Notes under the pieces: model-generated | The model's database searches: none | What the model was told of the DNA's origin: nothing | The model's input: only the letters and a program-made list of their open reading frames with translations | In this document: positions 7,615 through 9,370 of the stretch, one piece after another | Position numbering within the stretch: position 1 is the stretch's first letter | How the letters are laid out: each line of letters opens with the position of its first letter | Source: ATZT02 sp046048135 | GTDB lineage: Bacteria > Actinomycetota > Actinomycetes > S36-B12 > UBA5976 | DNA: 9,370 nucleotides | Direction of reading: 5' to 3' | Assembly (NCBI GenBank): GCA_046048135.1 | Contig: JBJOGR010000019.1 | Location: forward strand, 1-9,370 | Position numbers and translations under genes: made by a program

Positions 7615-8081
7615 GGATCAAATTGATTTGGCAATATTTGATCCTTTTCAACACTTTAATTTTTGCTTTAATACTTGCCATCATTGATTACAAAACTCAA
7701 CTTCTACCTAATAAATTAATTTTAACTTTACTATTAAGTAATTTATTTTTAATTATTTTTACTGACAATTTTTCTATCTCTCGATTGATTCTGGCAATAT
7801 TTCAATCCTTTTTAGTTTTTCTCTTTTATTTGCTCATTTACTTTCTCTCTAAAAAAACATTTGGTTTAGGCGATGTTAAATATAGTTTTGCTTTAAGCTT
7901 GCCTCTTTTATATTTTTATAACTTTTTTCAAGTAATTACTCTTCATCTGTGGGCTTTTATCTTAGGGGGCATTTTTTCAATTTATTTAATTATTTTTAGA
8001 TCATTTAAGTCAAATCACACAATTGCTTTTGGACCCTTTATGACACTTGCATATTTTTTATTTCTTGTGCTTAATTTGTAG
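7611..8081 (+). CDS. Minimal prepilin peptidase (A24 aspartic protease family)
   Basis: Polytopic membrane protease predicted to cleave class III signal peptides of type IV, Tad/Flp or competence-type pilins. The protein is 156 residues, with about six hydrophobic segments filling nearly its whole length. Both catalytic aspartates are present: D26 in IIDYKTQLLPN (24-34) and D88 in FGLGDVKYS (84-92, the family GxGDxK motif). FGPFMTLAYF (140-149) matches the conserved C-terminal FGPF segment. The N-terminal Cys-rich methyltransferase domain of PilD-type enzymes is absent, so it is a peptidase-only form. The longest start is TTG at 7611, overlapping the aroE TGA by 4 bases. TTG at 7623, giving 152 residues, is better placed behind GAGG at 7613-7616. 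The coding strand is T-rich, unlike its A-rich neighbours, largely from Phe, Leu and Ile codons. The substrate is unknown and no pilin is in the window. Confidence 0.85.
   Translation: MRIKLIWQYLILFNTLIFALILAIIDYKTQLLPNKLILTLLLSNLFLIIFTDNFSISRLILAIFQSFLVFLFYLLIYFLSKKTFGLGDVKYSFALSLPLLYFYNFFQVITLHLWAFILGGIFSIYLIIFRSFKSNHTIAFGPFMTLAYFLFLVLNL
7613..7616 (+). promoter_or_regulatory. Possible ribosome binding site favouring a later start of the prepilin peptidase
   Basis: GAGG overlaps the aroE stop codon and stands 6 bases before an in-frame TTG at 7623. For the upstream TTG at 7611 there is only AGG-type sequence near 7591-7597, which is rather distant. This favours 7623, but four bases are weak evidence. 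Confidence 0.4.
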
Positions 8082-8124
8082 GGGGATGTCAAACCAATAT
8101 TTACATTAATGAAACAATAAAAGT
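8082..8124 (+). other. Leader gap before aroC with two tiny overlapping reading frames
   Basis: This 43-base stretch is the longest intergenic gap in the window. It opens with a G run (8081-8085, including the last base of the upstream stop). It holds ATG-initiated MSNQYLH (8086-8109) and then MKQ (8109-8120), the two joined by TAATG, and ends 4 bases before the aroC ATG. There is no Shine-Dalgarno for aroC. TATTTA at 8098-8103, 16 bases after TTGTAG (8076-8081), is a weak promoter-like pair. I see no hairpin plus T-run that would make a terminator or attenuator. The region may be simple spacer. Confidence 0.25.
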
Positions 8125-9303
8125 ATGCTTCGTTGGTTAACTGCAGGTGAATCACATGGCCCTGCACTGATTGCCACTATTGATGGGCTTCCTGCAGGTA
8201 TTGAAATAACTTCTCTAGAAATTCAAGATGAACTTGCAAGAAGACGACTTGGCGTTGGAAGGGGAGCAAGACAAAAGTTTGAAAAAGATGAATTAGAAAT
8301 TTTGGGTGGTATCAGGCATGGAGTTTCAATTGGAGCCCCAATTGCAATAAAAATTAATAATTCTGAATGGCCTAAATGGCAAGAAGTAATGTCGGCAGAT
8401 CCTGTGGACGAAGAAATTTTAAAAGATTTAGCAAGAAATGCACCTTTAACAAAACCAAGACCAGGTCATGCAGATTTAGTCGGAATGCAAAAGTATGACT
8501 TTGAAGATGCACGACCAGTTTTAGAAAGAGCAAGCGCAAGAGAAACAGCAGCAAGAGTTGCTCTTGGCTCTGTTGCTAAAAAATTTCTTAAGCAAATTTC
8601 AAATGTTGAAATATTAAGCCATGTAGTTCAACTTGGTTTAGTTAAAACACCAGAGGATTTATATCCACAACCAGGTAGTTTAAATAAAATTGACGAAGAT
8701 CCAGCTCGTTGTTTTGATTCCGAAACAAGTAAAAAAATGCAAGCAGAAGTTGAATCTGCACATAAAGACGGAGACACCCTAGGTGGAGTTGTAGAAGTTT
8801 TGGTTTACAACTTGCCACCAGGACTTGGTTCATATGTACAACATGATCGAAAAATTGATGCCAAACTTGCTCAAGCTCTAATGAGTATTCAAGCTATAAA
8901 AGGTGTGGAAATTGGAGATGGATTTACAACTGCTTCAAGACGTGGTTCAAAAGCCCATGACGAAATAGTAAAAACTGAAAATGGAATTAAACGATTAACT
9001 CATCGTGCTGGTGGTACAGAAGGTGGTATGACAACTGGCGAATTGTTAAGAGTAAGGGCTGCAATGAAACCAATTTCAACAGTTCCAAAAGCTTTACAAA
9101 CAATTGATACCAAAACAGGTGAAGTAGCCAAAGCACATAATCAACGCTCTGATGTTTGTGCAGTTCCTGCAGCAGGTGTTATTGCTGAATCAATGGTTGC
9201 TCTAGTTTTAGCTGAGGCTTTCTTAGATAAGTTTGGTGGAGATAGCGTTAATGAAACAAAAAGAAATATTAAAACTTATTTAGAAAATTTAAAGGTCTAC
9301 TAA
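8125..9303 (+). CDS. aroC: Chorismate synthase
   Basis: Converts 5-enolpyruvylshikimate-3-phosphate to chorismate, the last shared step to aromatic amino acids and folate, using reduced FMN. It is complete at 392 residues, typical for actinobacteria. The N-terminus MLRWLTAGESHGPAL is canonical and fixes the ATG. Catalytic histidines are H11 (GESHG) and H115 (RPGHADL), and the C-terminal RSD has D343. Other signatures are GVGRGARQKFEKDELEILGG (43-62), DFEDARPVLERASARETAAR (125-144), QHDRKIDAKLAQALMSI (239-255) and RAGGTEGGMTTGELLRVRAA (294-313). The tail with QRSDVCAVPAAGV and KFGGDSVNET is nearly identical in style to high-GC actinobacterial enzymes. No Shine-Dalgarno is visible upstream. aroK follows after 2 bases, and aroE lies two genes upstream, so this is an aro cluster interrupted by the prepilin peptidase gene. 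Confidence 0.98.
   Translation: MLRWLTAGESHGPALIATIDGLPAGIEITSLEIQDELARRRLGVGRGARQKFEKDELEILGGIRHGVSIGAPIAIKINNSEWPKWQEVMSADPVDEEILKDLARNAPLTKPRPGHADLVGMQKYDFEDARPVLERASARETAARVALGSVAKKFLKQISNVEILSHVVQLGLVKTPEDLYPQPGSLNKIDEDPARCFDSETSKKMQAEVESAHKDGDTLGGVVEVLVYNLPPGLGSYVQHDRKIDAKLAQALMSIQAIKGVEIGDGFTTASRRGSKAHDEIVKTENGIKRLTHRAGGTEGGMTTGELLRVRAAMKPISTVPKALQTIDTKTGEVAKAHNQRSDVCAVPAAGVIAESMVALVLAEAFLDKFGGDSVNETKRNIKTYLENLKVY
9291..9295 (+). promoter_or_regulatory. Weak ribosome binding site of aroK
   Basis: AAAGG inside the last codons of aroC lies 10 bases before the ATG at 9306. It is a short match at the long end of normal spacing. Confidence 0.35.
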
Positions 9304-9305
9304 AT

Positions 9306-9370
9306 ATGTCTCCCCAGTTAATTTTTGTGGGAGCTCCCGGTTCAGGGAAAACAACCATAGGTAAAAAAGT
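9306..9370 (+). CDS. aroK: Shikimate kinase, 3'-truncated by the window edge
   Basis: Only 21 codons and two bases are visible. They read MSPQLIFVG, then the P-loop GAPGSGKTTIGKKV (about residues 9-21 plus the cut codon). A P-loop starting near residue 9, directly after a beta strand and followed by TIG, is the usual start of shikimate kinase, which phosphorylates shikimate with ATP in the fifth pathway step. Position strengthens the call: the gene starts 2 bases after aroC, and aroC-aroK(-aroB) is the standard actinobacterial order. On the P-loop alone it could be another small P-loop kinase. The shikimate-binding residues lie beyond the edge. Confidence 0.82.
   Translation, partial: MSPQLIFVGAPGSGKTTIGKK

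Noticed and set aside
8082..8124. Aromatic amino-acid attenuator leader before aroC
   Set aside because: The tiny frames hold one Tyr and no Phe or Trp run, and there is no alternative hairpin or T-run terminator.
8372..8833. Two minus-strand frames inside aroC
   Set aside because: Leu/Phe-rich complement shadows of highly conserved aroC codons.
1..9370. Defence system, mobile element or other new gene system
   Set aside because: All nine genes are recognisable housekeeping families in one direction with gaps of 43 bases or less; there are no transposase, integrase, array or unknown gene and no room for a hidden one over 50 bases outside genes.

Overview
The window looks like a piece of core chromosome from a low-GC actinobacterium. 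By eye, GC is about one third (not calculated). Several proteins read like high-GC actinobacterial homologues written in AT-rich codons: the AspRS motif 3 (GIAFGWDR) and C-terminus, the AlaRS N-terminus, the RuvX VIDQQAAV tail, the AroE LSLTMPLK loop and nearly all of AroC. The gene order aspS-rarA-alaS-ruvX-mltG-aroE-prepilin peptidase-aroC-aroK is also an actinobacterial arrangement. Mycobacterium tuberculosis has the same order spread over Rv2572c to Rv2539c, with other genes between (from memory, not checked). Small-genome aquatic actinobacteria are the likeliest source, but no lineage can be fixed from this window.

All nine genes lie on the + strand and are packed like one operon. Bases 1-1229 hold the 3' two thirds of aspS, cut by the window edge. 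rarA follows after 2 bases, then alaS after 23 bases with a clear Shine-Dalgarno, ruvX after 5, mltG after 1 (its strong Shine-Dalgarno lies inside ruvX) and aroE after 3. A small prepilin peptidase gene overlaps the aroE stop by 4 bases, or starts 8 bases after it if the downstream TTG is used. The widest gap, 43 bases, precedes aroC. aroK starts 2 bases after aroC and runs off the right edge. No stretch over 300 bases lacks a gene. I saw no tRNA, rRNA, mobile element, CRISPR array, long repeat or convincing terminator.

The genes fall into three groups: translation and genome maintenance (AspRS, AlaRS, RarA, RuvX), envelope assembly (MltG, and the prepilin peptidase for pilin or pseudopilin processing), and the shikimate pathway toward aromatic amino acids (AroE, AroK and AroC, the fourth, fifth and last of seven steps). 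All complete genes look intact and keep their key residues.

I looked for a new system and did not find one. The points worth a second look are modest: a minimal prepilin peptidase inside an aromatic-biosynthesis operon with no pilin in view, uneven use of Shine-Dalgarno signals, the short leader region before aroC, and compaction relative to larger actinobacterial genomes.
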